DNA of 41,919 nt, from positions 17,897 through 59,815 of the forward strand of contig JAAVHX010000004.1 of assembly GCA_014799475.1 (NCBI GenBank), given 5' to 3'. Under the pieces are notes generated by a model. That model made no database searches. It saw only the letters and a list, made by a program, of their open reading frames with translations, and was not told where the DNA came from. The DNA is from Clostridiales bacterium. Lineage in GTDB: Bacteria > Bacillota > Clostridia > Oscillospirales > Oscillospiraceae. Both the position numbers and the translations under genes were made by a program. Positions 30,001 through 36,434 of this stretch are shown here, piece by piece (the first letter of the stretch is position 1; each line of letters opens with the position of its first letter).

Positions 30001-31569
30001 ATGTCATTGCAAGGGAAAACAACGGAAGAACAAATTTACAATTTCCTGATCGGAAAGGGGCTGACCCCGGCGGGGGCCGCTGGCCTTATGGGGAATCTGT
30101 ACGCCGAAAGTGCCTTGAAACCGACGAACCTTCAAAACAGCTACGAAAGCAAGCTGGGGTACACGGACGACGCATACACGGCGGCGGTGGATTCCGGCGA
30201 ATACAAGAATTTTGCGGGCGATTCCGCGGGGTATGGAATTGCACAATGGACCTATTCGACCCGCAAACAAGGGCTTTTGACTTTCGCAAAGAACCGCGGC
30301 GCGTCCGTGGGCGATCTTGAAACCCAGCTTGAATACCTGTACAACGAAATGAATACCAGCTTTTCGACGGTACTTCAAACGCTGAAAACGGCGGATTCGG
30401 TGCGGGCCGCTTCCGACGCGGTTTTGCTGAAATTCGAGCGCCCGGCAGATCAAAGCACAGCGGCCCAGGAACGGCGCGCTGGGTACGGGCAGACCTACTA
30501 TAACAAATACGCCGCGGGAGCGGAGAAAGGGAAAGAGACAATGACAGCAAAAGAGAAGCAAAACCGCGAAAACATCGTTGCTATTGCTACGGGCTTTTAC
30601 GGGTGCAAGGAAAGCGACGGGAGCCATAAAAGAATCATCGACATTTACAACGCGGACAAGCCGCTGGCGCGCGGTTATCCTATGAAGTACACCGACGCAT
30701 GGTGCGCGTGCTTTGTGTCCGTTGTGAGTATCGAGGGCGGCGCGTTGTCGGTCATGCCGAAAGAGGTTGGTTGCGGCAAGATGATCGAACTATACAAACA
30801 GCTGGGGCGCTGGCAGGAAAACGACGCGTATATTCCCGCGCCAGCCGACGTGGTATTTTACGATTGGGACGACGGCGCGAACTATGCGACAACTGACAAC
30901 ACAGGCGCGCCCGATCACGTCGGAATCGTCGTTTCCGTCACGGGGTCCACGATCAGGGTTATTGAGGGCAATATGAGCAATGCGGTGGGGTATAGAAACC
31001 TCACTGTCAATGGGCGGTATATTCGCGGGTATGGTTTGCCTGACTTTTCGGCGATTATTGTTAAAACGCCCACAGGGAGCGCCACAGCGCCCGCAGAACA
31101 GCCCGGAACGTCCGGGGGGTCCTCCGATACCACCGCGCCGCTGGCGTTCAATGTGGGCGACGTGGTGCGGTTTACGGGGTCGAAGCACTACACCAACGCG
31201 AACGCGTCCACCGGCCCCGCCTGCAAGCCCGGAACGGCAAAGGTGATCGGGACGTATAAGGGGAAACACCCGTACCAGCTTAAAGCGGAACCCGGCGGCG
31301 GGTCCACGGTTTACGGCTGGGTTGACGCGGCGGACGTGCAGGCCGTCGGCGGGACTTCCGCCGGGAGCGGGACCGCGGCGGCGAAAATGCGCGTCGGCGC
31401 GCAAGTCCAGTATTCCGGCCCACTGTACCGGGACAGCAACGGGAACGGACAGGGAAAGACCGTGAACGGCACGTTCACGGTCAAATATTACTATCCGGGC
31501 CGCAAATGCGGCGTACATATTGACGGGCTGGGCTGGGTCCCTGAATCCGCCTGTTCTGTCATCGGCTGA
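30001..31569 (+). CDS. Multidomain endolysin (lysozyme + CHAP/NlpC-type + SH3)
   Basis: A 522-residue protein; ATG 30001 with GGAGG upstream. Residues about 5-170 match a tail-tip-lysozyme-type muramidase (GAAGLMGNLYAESALKPTNL, likely catalytic Glu38; YGIAQWTYSTRKQGLL). Residues about 190-355 form a CHAP/NlpC-type peptidase, with Cys in DAWCACFVSVV and His in DHVGIVVSVTG. Two SH3-like cell-wall-binding segments follow (GDVVRFTGSKHYTNANASTG, then VGAQVQYSGPLYRDSNGNGQ). Two cutting activities and two binding domains suit thick Gram-positive-type murein. It has no signal peptide, so a holin is needed for release. Confidence 0.9.
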   Translation: MSLQGKTTEEQIYNFLIGKGLTPAGAAGLMGNLYAESALKPTNLQNSYESKLGYTDDAYTAAVDSGEYKNFAGDSAGYGIAQWTYSTRKQGLLTFAKNRGASVGDLETQLEYLYNEMNTSFSTVLQTLKTADSVRAASDAVLLKFERPADQSTAAQERRAGYGQTYYNKYAAGAEKGKETMTAKEKQNRENIVAIATGFYGCKESDGSHKRIIDIYNADKPLARGYPMKYTDAWCACFVSVVSIEGGALSVMPKEVGCGKMIELYKQLGRWQENDAYIPAPADVVFYDWDDGANYATTDNTGAPDHVGIVVSVTGSTIRVIEGNMSNAVGYRNLTVNGRYIRGYGLPDFSAIIVKTPTGSATAPAEQPGTSGGSSDTTAPLAFNVGDVVRFTGSKHYTNANASTGPACKPGTAKVIGTYKGKHPYQLKAEPGGGSTVYGWVDAADVQAVGGTSAGSGTAAAKMRVGAQVQYSGPLYRDSNGNGQGKTVNGTFTVKYYYPGRKCGVHIDGLGWVPESACSVIG

Positions 31570-31583
31570 AAGGAGAAAACGAC

Positions 31584-32000
31584 ATGAAAATTCTTGCGTT
31601 TTTGCTGGCAAATTGGGACAGCGTGCTGGTCGTCCTTGTGTTCCTTGGCCTGATCGTCGCCCTTGTCAAGCGCGGCGAAACGGCGGTTTTGAAGAAAATT
31701 CTTTTCGGCCTTGTGACGCAGGCCGAAAAGGAATTCGGCGGCGGAACCGGCAAACTGAAACTTGCCACCGTGTCTGACTGGATTTATCAGAGAATCCCCG
31801 CCGTGCTGAAACTGCTTTTCGGTCAAAAGGATATTGAAAGCCTGATTGAGAGCGCGCTGGAGGAAGCAAAAAAAGCGTGGGGGAACAACGAAAAAATCGC
31901 GGTATACATCGGACAGTGCGCCGCCATTGAACCGACACCGGCGGAAATGGACGAAATCGCCGCAAAGCGGAACACGGAACCGTCGTGCTGGGACCGTTAA
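31584..32000 (+). CDS. Phage holin, LLH-type
   Basis: A 138-residue protein; ATG 31584 with AAAGGAG upstream. One N-terminal transmembrane helix (SVLVVLVFLGLIVALVK, residues about 12-28) is followed by an amphipathic domain (ILFGLVTQAEKEFGGGTGKL, KLATVSDWIYQRIPAVLKLL) typical of the LLH-family holins of Firmicutes phages. It opens the membrane for the endolysin encoded immediately upstream. A terminator follows. Confidence 0.85.
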   Translation: MKILAFLLANWDSVLVVLVFLGLIVALVKRGETAVLKKILFGLVTQAEKEFGGGTGKLKLATVSDWIYQRIPAVLKLLFGQKDIESLIESALEEAKKAWGNNEKIAVYIGQCAAIEPTPAEMDEIAAKRNTEPSCWDR

Positions 32001-32028
32001 AATAAACTTGTCCGATTCGGACAGGATG

Positions 32029-32062
32029 AAAGCCCGCCGGGATTGCCCCGGCGGGCTTTTTG
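32029..32062 (+). terminator. Terminator at the end of the late operon
   Basis: AAAGCCCGCCGGG pairs with CCCCGGCGGGCTTT around an ATTG loop and is followed by T residues. It ends the rightward late transcript after the holin and faces the leftward gene 32071-32295. Confidence 0.88.
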
Positions 32063-32070
32063 TGTTGGCT

Positions 32071-32295
32071 TTATTTGCTTGCGTATTTATCTATCATTGC
32101 CCCCATGACCGCGCGCGCTTCCTTATAATCGGTAACATAATTCGGGAGATCGGGACCATGAAAAACATATTGCAAGGGCAGACCGCTTTTTGTTTCCGTA
32201 TTCTCGAACGTCCCCTGAAAAATAACTTCATGCCCGCCGATATTAAAAGCACACCCGACAAACTTTTGATACCAAACGCCCTTTGCCTTCTTCAC
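32071..32295 (-). CDS. Hypothetical small phage protein
   Basis: A 74-residue protein with a GTG start at 32295 after GGGGA on the minus strand. It has a beta-rich N-terminal half (CAFNIGGHEVIFQGTFENTE) and a helical end (YKEARAVMGAMIDKYASK). It has no signal or membrane segment. It lies downstream of 32353-32766 on the same strand and may share its promoter. The function is unknown. Confidence 0.6.
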   Translation of the reverse strand: MKKAKGVWYQKFVGCAFNIGGHEVIFQGTFENTETKSGLPLQYVFHGPDLPNYVTDYKEARAVMGAMIDKYASK

Positions 32296-32319
32296 GGCGC
32301 ATTCCCCTTTCTTTATTGG

Positions 32320-32346
32320 GGCGGGCGGCGGTTTGCGCCGCCCGCC
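32320..32346. repeat. Strong hairpin between the two leftward genes
   Basis: An 11-bp perfect stem, GGCGGGCGGCG (32320-32330) with CGCCGCCCGCC (32336-32346). No T run follows on either strand, so it may be an attenuator or a processing/stability hairpin rather than a full terminator. Confidence 0.6.
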
Positions 32347-32352
32347 TATATA

Positions 32353-32766
32353 TTACGCGCTGACCGTGGACACGTCCAGCCGGTACGTCGCGTCGATCAC
32401 CTTTTGCCGGATTGTCGCGTTCTGCTTCACGCCCCGTTCGAGCGTCGCCCGGACGCTGGCGGGAGCAAGGGAAAGACCGTAAGCAATCAAGCGATCTTCC
32501 GCGGCTTTCAGAGCGTCGCGGGCGGCGTTCAGGCCGCTTTCCAGACCGGCGGCGGAGATCAGGGCGGAAACCGCTTCATTCGCCTTGTCAAAGGCCGCGT
32601 CGTCATCCATGCACCACAGGAATTCAGGGGTGGAGCCGTCCGGGTTGACAATGCCGTTGTCGGCAATGTACTTCTTTTCGATTTCCTCTTGCTGGGATTC
32701 GATTTCCTGAACGCGGGCTTTTGCGATCATGTACGCGCGCTGGAATCTGTTCATAGTCTTTTTCAT
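32353..32766 (-). CDS. Hypothetical helical phage protein under operator control
   Basis: A 137-residue protein; ATG 32766 with GGAGG upstream on the minus strand. It is nearly all helical: MNRFQRAYMIAKARVQEIES at the start, then repeated Ala/Glu/Lys helices. It has no membrane segment. Its promoter (32814-32842) is overlapped by a perfect operator palindrome, so it should be controlled together with the divergent RHH gene. The function is unknown; it may be a lysogeny or establishment protein. Confidence 0.65.
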   Translation of the reverse strand: MKKTMNRFQRAYMIAKARVQEIESQQEEIEKKYIADNGIVNPDGSTPEFLWCMDDDAAFDKANEAVSALISAAGLESGLNAARDALKAAEDRLIAYGLSLAPASVRATLERGVKQNATIRQKVIDATYRLDVSTVSA

Positions 32767-32813
32767 TTTGAAAACCTCCGTCGTGTTTTGTTGTTTCCCT
32801 CTTTCTGATTATT

Positions 32814-32842
32814 ATTATACTCACGTGAGTATGAAAAGTCAA
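32814..32842 (-). promoter_or_regulatory. Leftward promoter with operator O1
   Basis: On the minus strand TTGACT (32837-32842) and TATAAT (32814-32819) are 17 bp apart. The perfect palindrome ATACTCACGTGAGTAT (32817-32832) overlaps the -10 box and spacer, so a protein bound there would block transcription of 32353-32766. Confidence 0.75.
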
Positions 32843-32861
32843 CACGGAATGTTGCACAAAA

Positions 32862-32877
32862 ATACTCACGTGAGATT
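32862..32877. promoter_or_regulatory. Operator O2 (imperfect palindrome)
   Basis: ATACTCACGTGAGATT, a close copy of the O1 palindrome, sits between the divergent promoters. It probably helps cooperative binding of a repressor. Confidence 0.65.
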
Positions 32878-32889
32878 GTGCAATATTTC

Positions 32890-32922
32890 ATACTTGCGTG
32901 AGTATCAAAAAGATGATATAAT
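32890..32922 (+). promoter_or_regulatory. Rightward promoter with operator O3
   Basis: TTGCGT (32894-32899) and TATAAT (32917-32922) are 17 bp apart. The -35 box lies within ATACTTGCGTGAGTAT (32890-32905). The same 16 bp occur, unchanged, at the transposase promoter (34620-34635). It drives the RHH gene at 32954. Confidence 0.78.
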
Positions 32923-32953
32923 CAGGAAGCAAACAAAAAAGGAGGGGCTGGGC

Positions 32954-33163
32954 ATGGAAAAGAAAAAGTATGCAAGCAACACCCGCGCAAAAAACAAGTG
33001 GAACGCGGAAAATTATGACAGGCTTTACCCGTATGTGAAAAAAGGGAAAAAGGAAAAATACCTTGCGGCGGCGCAGGCGGCGGGAATGTCACTGAATGAG
33101 TGGCTGGAAAAGACGCTGGACGCGGCGGCGGGAATCGGGGAGAATCAGGAGGACCGGGCGTGA
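32954..33163 (+). CDS. Ribbon-helix-helix (Arc-type) regulator
   Basis: A 69-residue protein; ATG 32954 is preceded by a very strong AAAGGAGGGG. It is basic, with a C-terminal half (KEKYLAAAQAAGMSLNEWLE) that matches the helix-turn-helix arm of ribbon-helix-helix repressors; the short strand before it is RLYPYVKK. RHH dimers bind short palindromes, so it is the best candidate to bind the ATACTCACGTGAGTAT operators directly upstream and thus to regulate itself, the divergent gene and the transposase. It overlaps the next gene by 4 nt (GTGA). Confidence 0.78.
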   Translation: MEKKKYASNTRAKNKWNAENYDRLYPYVKKGKKEKYLAAAQAAGMSLNEWLEKTLDAAAGIGENQEDRA

Positions 33164-33444
33164 ACGAATGCAAAGTGACATTTCACCCGGTTTTCGTGGA
33201 AGCGATCAAGAACGCGGCGGAACTGGAAGAAGAGCGGGCGCGGCTTCAAATGGTAATGGAGAAAAGCACGTTCGAGCGGGTCCGAAGAATCGTTGAAGCA
33301 CAACCGGCGGAAAAGCGCGCCGCATACTATGGGACCATTTGTGAAGCGACGTGCGCCGGGCAGGATTTTTCCAGCGTGGAATCATTGAAGGACATAGCGG
33401 ACATATACGCCCGGTTTATCATCGGGCGGGCGTTTGAAACATAA
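33160..33444 (+). CDS. Hypothetical protein coupled to the RHH regulator
   Basis: A 94-residue protein with a GTG start at 33160, AGGAGG upstream, and GTGA overlap with the RHH gene. It is helical and charged (AIKNAAELEEERARLQMVME near the start, VRRIVEAQPAEKRAAYYGTI in the middle). It has no membrane segment. Co-translation suggests it works with the regulator, perhaps as a partner or antirepressor; this is inference only. Confidence 0.6.
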   Translation: MNECKVTFHPVFVEAIKNAAELEEERARLQMVMEKSTFERVRRIVEAQPAEKRAAYYGTICEATCAGQDFSSVESLKDIADIYARFIIGRAFET

Positions 33445-33475
33445 AAGGCGGCGGGCATTGCGCCCGCCGCCTTTG
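33445..33475. terminator. Bidirectional terminator between converging genes
   Basis: AAGGCGGCGGGC pairs with GCCCGCCGCCTT around a short ATTGC loop, with A residues before and T residues after. It serves the rightward RHH operon and the leftward lipoprotein gene (33488-34201). Confidence 0.82.
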
Positions 33476-33487
33476 CTGTATATAAGA

Positions 33488-34201
33488 TCATTCGCCCGGT
33501 TCGTAAGTATAACCGCCGCTTTCGTCAAGCGTGATCGTTCCGACGACTTCCAGAATTCCGCCGTCCGTGTCCTGCTTCCCGTATTGGGCGACGTAGTACA
33601 TAGAGCCGGGGAAGCAAATTCCCGTGCCGTCGTCGCAGATAATCGCCACCCAGTTGTAACCGCTGTCTTTCACGACGGTTTCGGCGAATTCTTTATAATC
33701 TTCCGCCGTGACTGCTTCAAGCTGGCCTTTTGTGATTTCGATGTAAGCATATTCGCCGATCTTTTCGCCGGACCCGCTTTCAACGTTGCCGACGTTCAGG
33801 GTGCAGGCCGTCAAGGGGTTATTATTGACGGGAACGGCGGGGGCGGGGTAGAGTGTTTCGCCGCCCTTGTCCACACGATCAACAACGCCGTTCGTGTAAT
33901 ACACGTCGAACGTGCTAAAACCGCTGGTAATGGTGCAATGCCCGTCGTCGCCCTGTTTGCGGGTTACGTTGGAAACCTTGCTGTCAATGCCGCAAGAAAC
34001 AAGGACAAGAAAAACGTCGTCGGCCTGTTCCGGGGTGATTGCCATGCCGGACGCAAGGGAAGCTTGCGAATCACGGTAAAAATCGTATGCGGCGGACAAT
34101 TCGCCGGATTTGGGGGTGTCATAATCGACCACCGCGCCGCCGCAGGCGGCAAGAGATAAGACAAGCGCCGCCAAAAGAACAAGGGAAAGAAACTGCTTCA
34201 T
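33488..34201 (-). CDS. Prophage-encoded lipoprotein
   Basis: A 237-residue protein. The ATG at 34201 (minus strand, GGAGG 9 nt upstream) is preferred over an upstream start because it begins a signal peptide at once: a Lys, then a hydrophobic core and the lipobox LAAC (residues 17-20), so Cys20 is lipidated and the protein is anchored outside the membrane. The rest is a soluble extracellular domain, not recognised. Placed in the lysogeny region and read leftward, it is probably expressed from the prophage. Superinfection exclusion or another host-altering role is plausible but not shown. Confidence 0.78.
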   Translation of the reverse strand: MKQFLSLVLLAALVLSLAACGGAVVDYDTPKSGELSAAYDFYRDSQASLASGMAITPEQADDVFLVLVSCGIDSKVSNVTRKQGDDGHCTITSGFSTFDVYYTNGVVDRVDKGGETLYPAPAVPVNNNPLTACTLNVGNVESGSGEKIGEYAYIEITKGQLEAVTAEDYKEFAETVVKDSGYNWVAIICDDGTGICFPGSMYYVAQYGKQDTDGGILEVVGTITLDESGGYTYEPGE

Positions 34202-34289
34202 GTGGAATCCTCCATTCCGCCGCCCATTGACCGCGGGCGGCATTTTTTGTTATTTGGGGCCGTCCCGCTCGAATCGCTGGCGTTCTGAC

Positions 34290-34351
34290 CTTTAACACAA
34301 TTATTGCTGGAATGCGTGCTAATGTCAAGAACGAATCTGAACTTTAACACA
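34290..34351. promoter_or_regulatory. Divergent control region of lipoprotein and XRE genes
   Basis: CTTTAACACA occurs twice in the same orientation (34290-34299 and 34342-34351). A minus-strand promoter, TTGACA (34323-34328) and AATAAT (34300-34305) with 17-bp spacing, points at the lipoprotein gene. The repeats are candidate operators for the adjacent XRE regulator. Confidence 0.5.
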
Positions 34352-34367
34352 CGTTGGAGGAACAACG

Positions 34368-34610
34368 ATGAAAATTTATGATTACAAAGGGCGAAAGAAT
34401 CTTTGCGGCGACAGGGTGCGGGAAGCGCGCGCACGAAATAAGATCACGCAAGCGGACCTTGCGGCGCGCCTGCAAGTGGCTGGGGTTATCATGGAGCGGG
34501 ACAGCGTTTCAAGAATCGAAATCGGAACGCGGTTCGTGACAGATTATGAACTATTGGTTCTTTCGGATGTGCTGGGGGTTTCTGTTGAATGGTTGCTAAT
34601 GCGCGAATAA
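34368..34610 (+). CDS. XRE-family (Cro/CI-type) transcription regulator
   Basis: An 80-residue protein; ATG 34368 with GGAGG upstream. Residues about 14-70 are a Cro/CI helix-turn-helix: CGDRVREARARNKITQADLA, ARLQVAG, DSVSRIEIGTRFVTDYELLV. It has no further domain, so it is Cro-sized rather than a full CI repressor. It lies between the lipoprotein gene and the transposase promoter and probably acts on the CTTTAACACA repeats. Confidence 0.85.
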   Translation: MKIYDYKGRKNLCGDRVREARARNKITQADLAARLQVAGVIMERDSVSRIEIGTRFVTDYELLVLSDVLGVSVEWLLMRE

Positions 34611-34619
34611 TCGGAATTT

Positions 34620-34652
34620 ATACTTGCGTGAGTATGAATAAAATGTTATACT
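34620..34652 (+). promoter_or_regulatory. Transposase promoter with phage operator O4
   Basis: TTGCGT (34624-34629) and TATACT (34647-34652) are 17 bp apart. The -35 box lies within ATACTTGCGTGAGTAT (34620-34635), identical base for base to operator O3 of the RHH gene 1.7 kb upstream. The transposase should therefore be switched by the same protein. Confidence 0.78.
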
Positions 34653-34671
34653 CTCCATGTCGAAAAAACAG

Positions 34672-34704
34672 GAACCCGCCCTTGCCTTGCGGCGGGGCGG
34701 GTTC
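34672..34704 (+). promoter_or_regulatory. Leader hairpin before the transposase gene
   Basis: GAACCCGCCC and GGGCGGGTTC form a perfect 10-bp stem with a 13-nt loop in the 5' leader, just before the ribosome-binding site GGAGGG (34714-34719). It may act as an attenuator or block read-through translation, a known way of keeping transposase levels low. Confidence 0.5.
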
Positions 34705-34725
34705 TGCCATTATGGAGGGCATAAC

Positions 34726-35778
34726 ATGGGGCATTGTTTTAGTCACCTGACATTAACAGACCGGTATAAACTCGAAGCTGAATTGCTGGCGGGGACAAAG
34801 CCGCGGGACATAGCAAAGAAACTTCATGTTCACGTAAGCACAATTTACAGGGAGAAAAACCGCGCCCGCATGATTCACCGCAATTCGGATTGGACGGAAG
34901 AAGAACGGTATAACCCGGATGAAGCCCACCGGAAGTATCGGCAGAACTTGGAGAAGAAAGGCGCGGCTTTGAAGATCGGGAACGATTTGGAACTTGCGGA
35001 TTATTTGGAAAAGAAGGTTCTGGAGGACGGATATTCCCCAGCCGCCGCGCTTGCGTCGGTCAAGCTGGAGGGCAAGACGTTTTCGACGACTATTTGCGTA
35101 AGCACATTTTACAGCTACATAACAAAGGGCGTTTTCCGCTTCCTGACGAATGCAAACTTGCCGGAAAAGCCGAAAAAGAAACGGAAATACAGAAAAGTTA
35201 AAACGATGAAACGCCCGCCGCGCGGGGATAGTATCGAAAAGCGCCCGGCGGAGGTTGAAACACGCGAAACGTTCGGGCATTGGGAGGGGGACACGGTTTA
35301 CAGCAAAAAGGACGGGTCAAAGGCCCTGTTTGTGATGACAGAGCGGTTGACCCGCCGGGAAATCATCGTGCGAATAAAGGACAGAACAGCCGAAAGCGTG
35401 ATAAAGGCGCTGGACCGAATCGAACGGAAGTGCGGCGCGGTCATGTTCCGAAAGATATTCAGGACGATCACGTTTGACAACGGCGGCGAATTCTCCGACG
35501 TGGAACGGTTGGAGCGGTCCGCCGTCCGAAAGAAGATCAAGCGAACGAAGGTTTATTTTTGCCACCCGTATTCGTCATATGAACGCGGGTCGAATGAATG
35601 CCAAAACAAAATGATTCGGCGGAAGTTTCCAAAGGGAACGGATTTCGGCGGAGTGTCCGACGCGGAGGTTGCGCGGGCGGAAGAATGGGTGAACAATTAC
35701 CCGCGGGAACTCTTGGAATGGAAAACGTCTGAAATGCTATTCCGGGAACACGTCGCCGCCCTGATTCCGCACGCTTAA
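34726..35778 (+). CDS. IS30-family DDE transposase
   Basis: A 350-residue protein. The ATG at 34726 is chosen because GGAGGG lies just upstream; the ATG at 34657 would almost coincide with the promoter. Residues about 8-46 are the IS30 helix-turn-helix. The DDE core is intact: Asp189 in TFGHWEGDT, Asp251 in TFDNGGEF and Glu291 in ERGSNECQNKMIRRKFPKGT. The gene is not flanked by its own close inverted repeats; its upstream DNA is a phage-type promoter. It is the last gene before the right prophage end. It probably cuts and joins the prophage ends, replacing an integrase; a passenger IS is less likely. Confidence 0.92.
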   Translation: MGHCFSHLTLTDRYKLEAELLAGTKPRDIAKKLHVHVSTIYREKNRARMIHRNSDWTEEERYNPDEAHRKYRQNLEKKGAALKIGNDLELADYLEKKVLEDGYSPAAALASVKLEGKTFSTTICVSTFYSYITKGVFRFLTNANLPEKPKKKRKYRKVKTMKRPPRGDSIEKRPAEVETRETFGHWEGDTVYSKKDGSKALFVMTERLTRREIIVRIKDRTAESVIKALDRIERKCGAVMFRKIFRTITFDNGGEFSDVERLERSAVRKKIKRTKVYFCHPYSSYERGSNECQNKMIRRKFPKGTDFGGVSDAEVARAEEWVNNYPRELLEWKTSEMLFREHVAALIPHA

Positions 35779-35794
35779 AAATTTTTTATATTTT

Positions 35795-35805
35795 TTTCGC
35801 ATTTA
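35795..35805. repeat. Right terminal inverted repeat of the prophage
   Basis: TTTCGCATTTA, the reverse complement of 2212-2222. It lies 15 nt inside the right direct repeat, the same distance as on the left. Looser matching continues outward (TGT and AA shared). Confidence 0.6.
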
Positions 35806-35820
35806 CTCTTGACATTTCCG

Positions 35821-35836
35821 TATGTCACCTGAATTT
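35821..35836. repeat. Right 16-bp direct repeat of the prophage
   Basis: TATGTCACCTGAATTT, identical to 2181-2196. Host sequence leading to the spoVAC-like gene follows. Confidence 0.8.
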
Positions 35837-35857
35837 TAAGCGGGAATAAAATAGCAA

Positions 35858-35881
35858 CCTCCGGGCATACTGACCCGGAGG
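35858..35881 (+). promoter_or_regulatory. Hairpin covering the spoVAC ribosome-binding site
   Basis: CCTCCGGG (35858-35865) pairs with CCCGGAGG (35874-35881) around an 8-nt loop; the right arm is the GGAGG ribosome-binding site. It could reduce translation when the transcript starts upstream, for example from the prophage side. Confidence 0.45.
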
Positions 35882-35889
35882 TGAAGCGC

Positions 35890-36333
35890 ATGGACATGAC
35901 CAATCAACAGTACAATCAATACGTCAGCAACAAAGCCCAGCCCTCCCCGCTGTGGAAGGACTGCCTGTGGGCCTTCTGCGTGGGCGGGGCCATCTGCGCC
36001 GGGGGCCAGGGGCTCATGGCCCTCTACCAGAGCTGGGGCGCCGGCAAGGAGGACGCGGGGACATGGGTTTCCATCACCCTGATCTTTTTGGCCTCCCTGC
36101 TCACCGGCTTGGGGGTGTTCGATAACATCGCCAAGCGGGCGGGGGCGGGCACGCTGGTGCCCATCACCGGCTTTTCCAACGCCATGGTGTCCCCGGCCCT
36201 GGAGTTCAAGAGCGAGGGCTTTGTCACCGGCACCGGGGCCAAGCTGTTCACCGTCGCGGGGCCTGTGCTGGCCTACGGCATCTCGGCCAGCGTGGTCTAC
36301 GGGATCATCCTGTATATTGTGGAGCTGTTCTAA
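35890..36333 (+). CDS. spoVAC: Stage V sporulation protein AC
   Basis: A 147-residue protein; ATG 35890, GGAGGTG upstream. Three to four hydrophobic segments lie at residues about 24-46, 58-80, 95-115 and 120-147. The motif FDNIAKRAGAGTLVPITGFS followed by NAMVSPALEFKSEG is the SpoVAC signature. SpoVA proteins form a channel in the inner spore membrane that moves dipicolinic acid. The partners spoVAD and spoVAE do not follow; radC does. It is host chromosome and indicates an endospore-forming lineage. Confidence 0.9.
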   Translation: MDMTNQQYNQYVSNKAQPSPLWKDCLWAFCVGGAICAGGQGLMALYQSWGAGKEDAGTWVSITLIFLASLLTGLGVFDNIAKRAGAGTLVPITGFSNAMVSPALEFKSEGFVTGTGAKLFTVAGPVLAYGISASVVYGIILYIVELF

Positions 36334-36366
36334 GGGACCGGGCGCGTTTCGTTTGCCAACAATCCC

Positions 36367-36395
36367 TTGCCCCTCCCTGGAAAACATGGTATACT
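36367..36395 (+). promoter_or_regulatory. Promoter of radC
   Basis: TTGCCC (36367-36372) and TATACT (36390-36395) with 17-bp spacing, about 40 bp before the radC start at 36435. Confidence 0.55.
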
Positions 36396-36434
36396 TGTCA
36401 TAACATACCAAAAAACGACAGGGGGACCACCGCA

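Larger units (their letters stand above)
2181..35836. mobile_element. Prophage, contractile-tailed, with IS30-type transposase and DGR
   Basis: The boundaries are the two copies of TATGTCACCTGAATTT at 2181-2196 and 35821-35836. Inside them lie a lambda-like head module, a P2/Mu-like contractile tail module, lysis genes, a DGR, an HUH Rep, a Mom homolog, phage regulators and, at the right extremity, an IS30-family transposase. Inverted TAAATGCGAAA copies sit 15 nt inside each direct repeat. No integrase is present. No terminase is present either, and the portal gene is a RecU-portal fusion, so the prophage is probably defective for packaging. The host genes on both sides (970-2091 minus, 35890-36333 plus) are divergent, and the insertion falls between them. 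No tRNA is at the site. Confidence 0.85.

Noticed and set aside
34610-35810. A standalone IS30 insertion next to an ordinary prophage
   Set aside because: No inverted-repeat partner of the right end is visible just upstream of the transposase; the matching end is at 2212 on the far side of the prophage, and the upstream DNA is a phage-type promoter with the phage operator.
35809-35838. Outward promoter (TTGACA at 35809) from the prophage end into spoVAC
   Set aside because: No acceptable -10 box lies at 16-18 bp; the nearest candidates match poorly.
35843-35873. SigG-type sporulation promoter (GGAATA, 17 bp, CATACTG) for spoVAC
   Set aside because: The implied start would fall inside the ribosome-binding site at about 35880, leaving almost no leader, so the match is probably chance.
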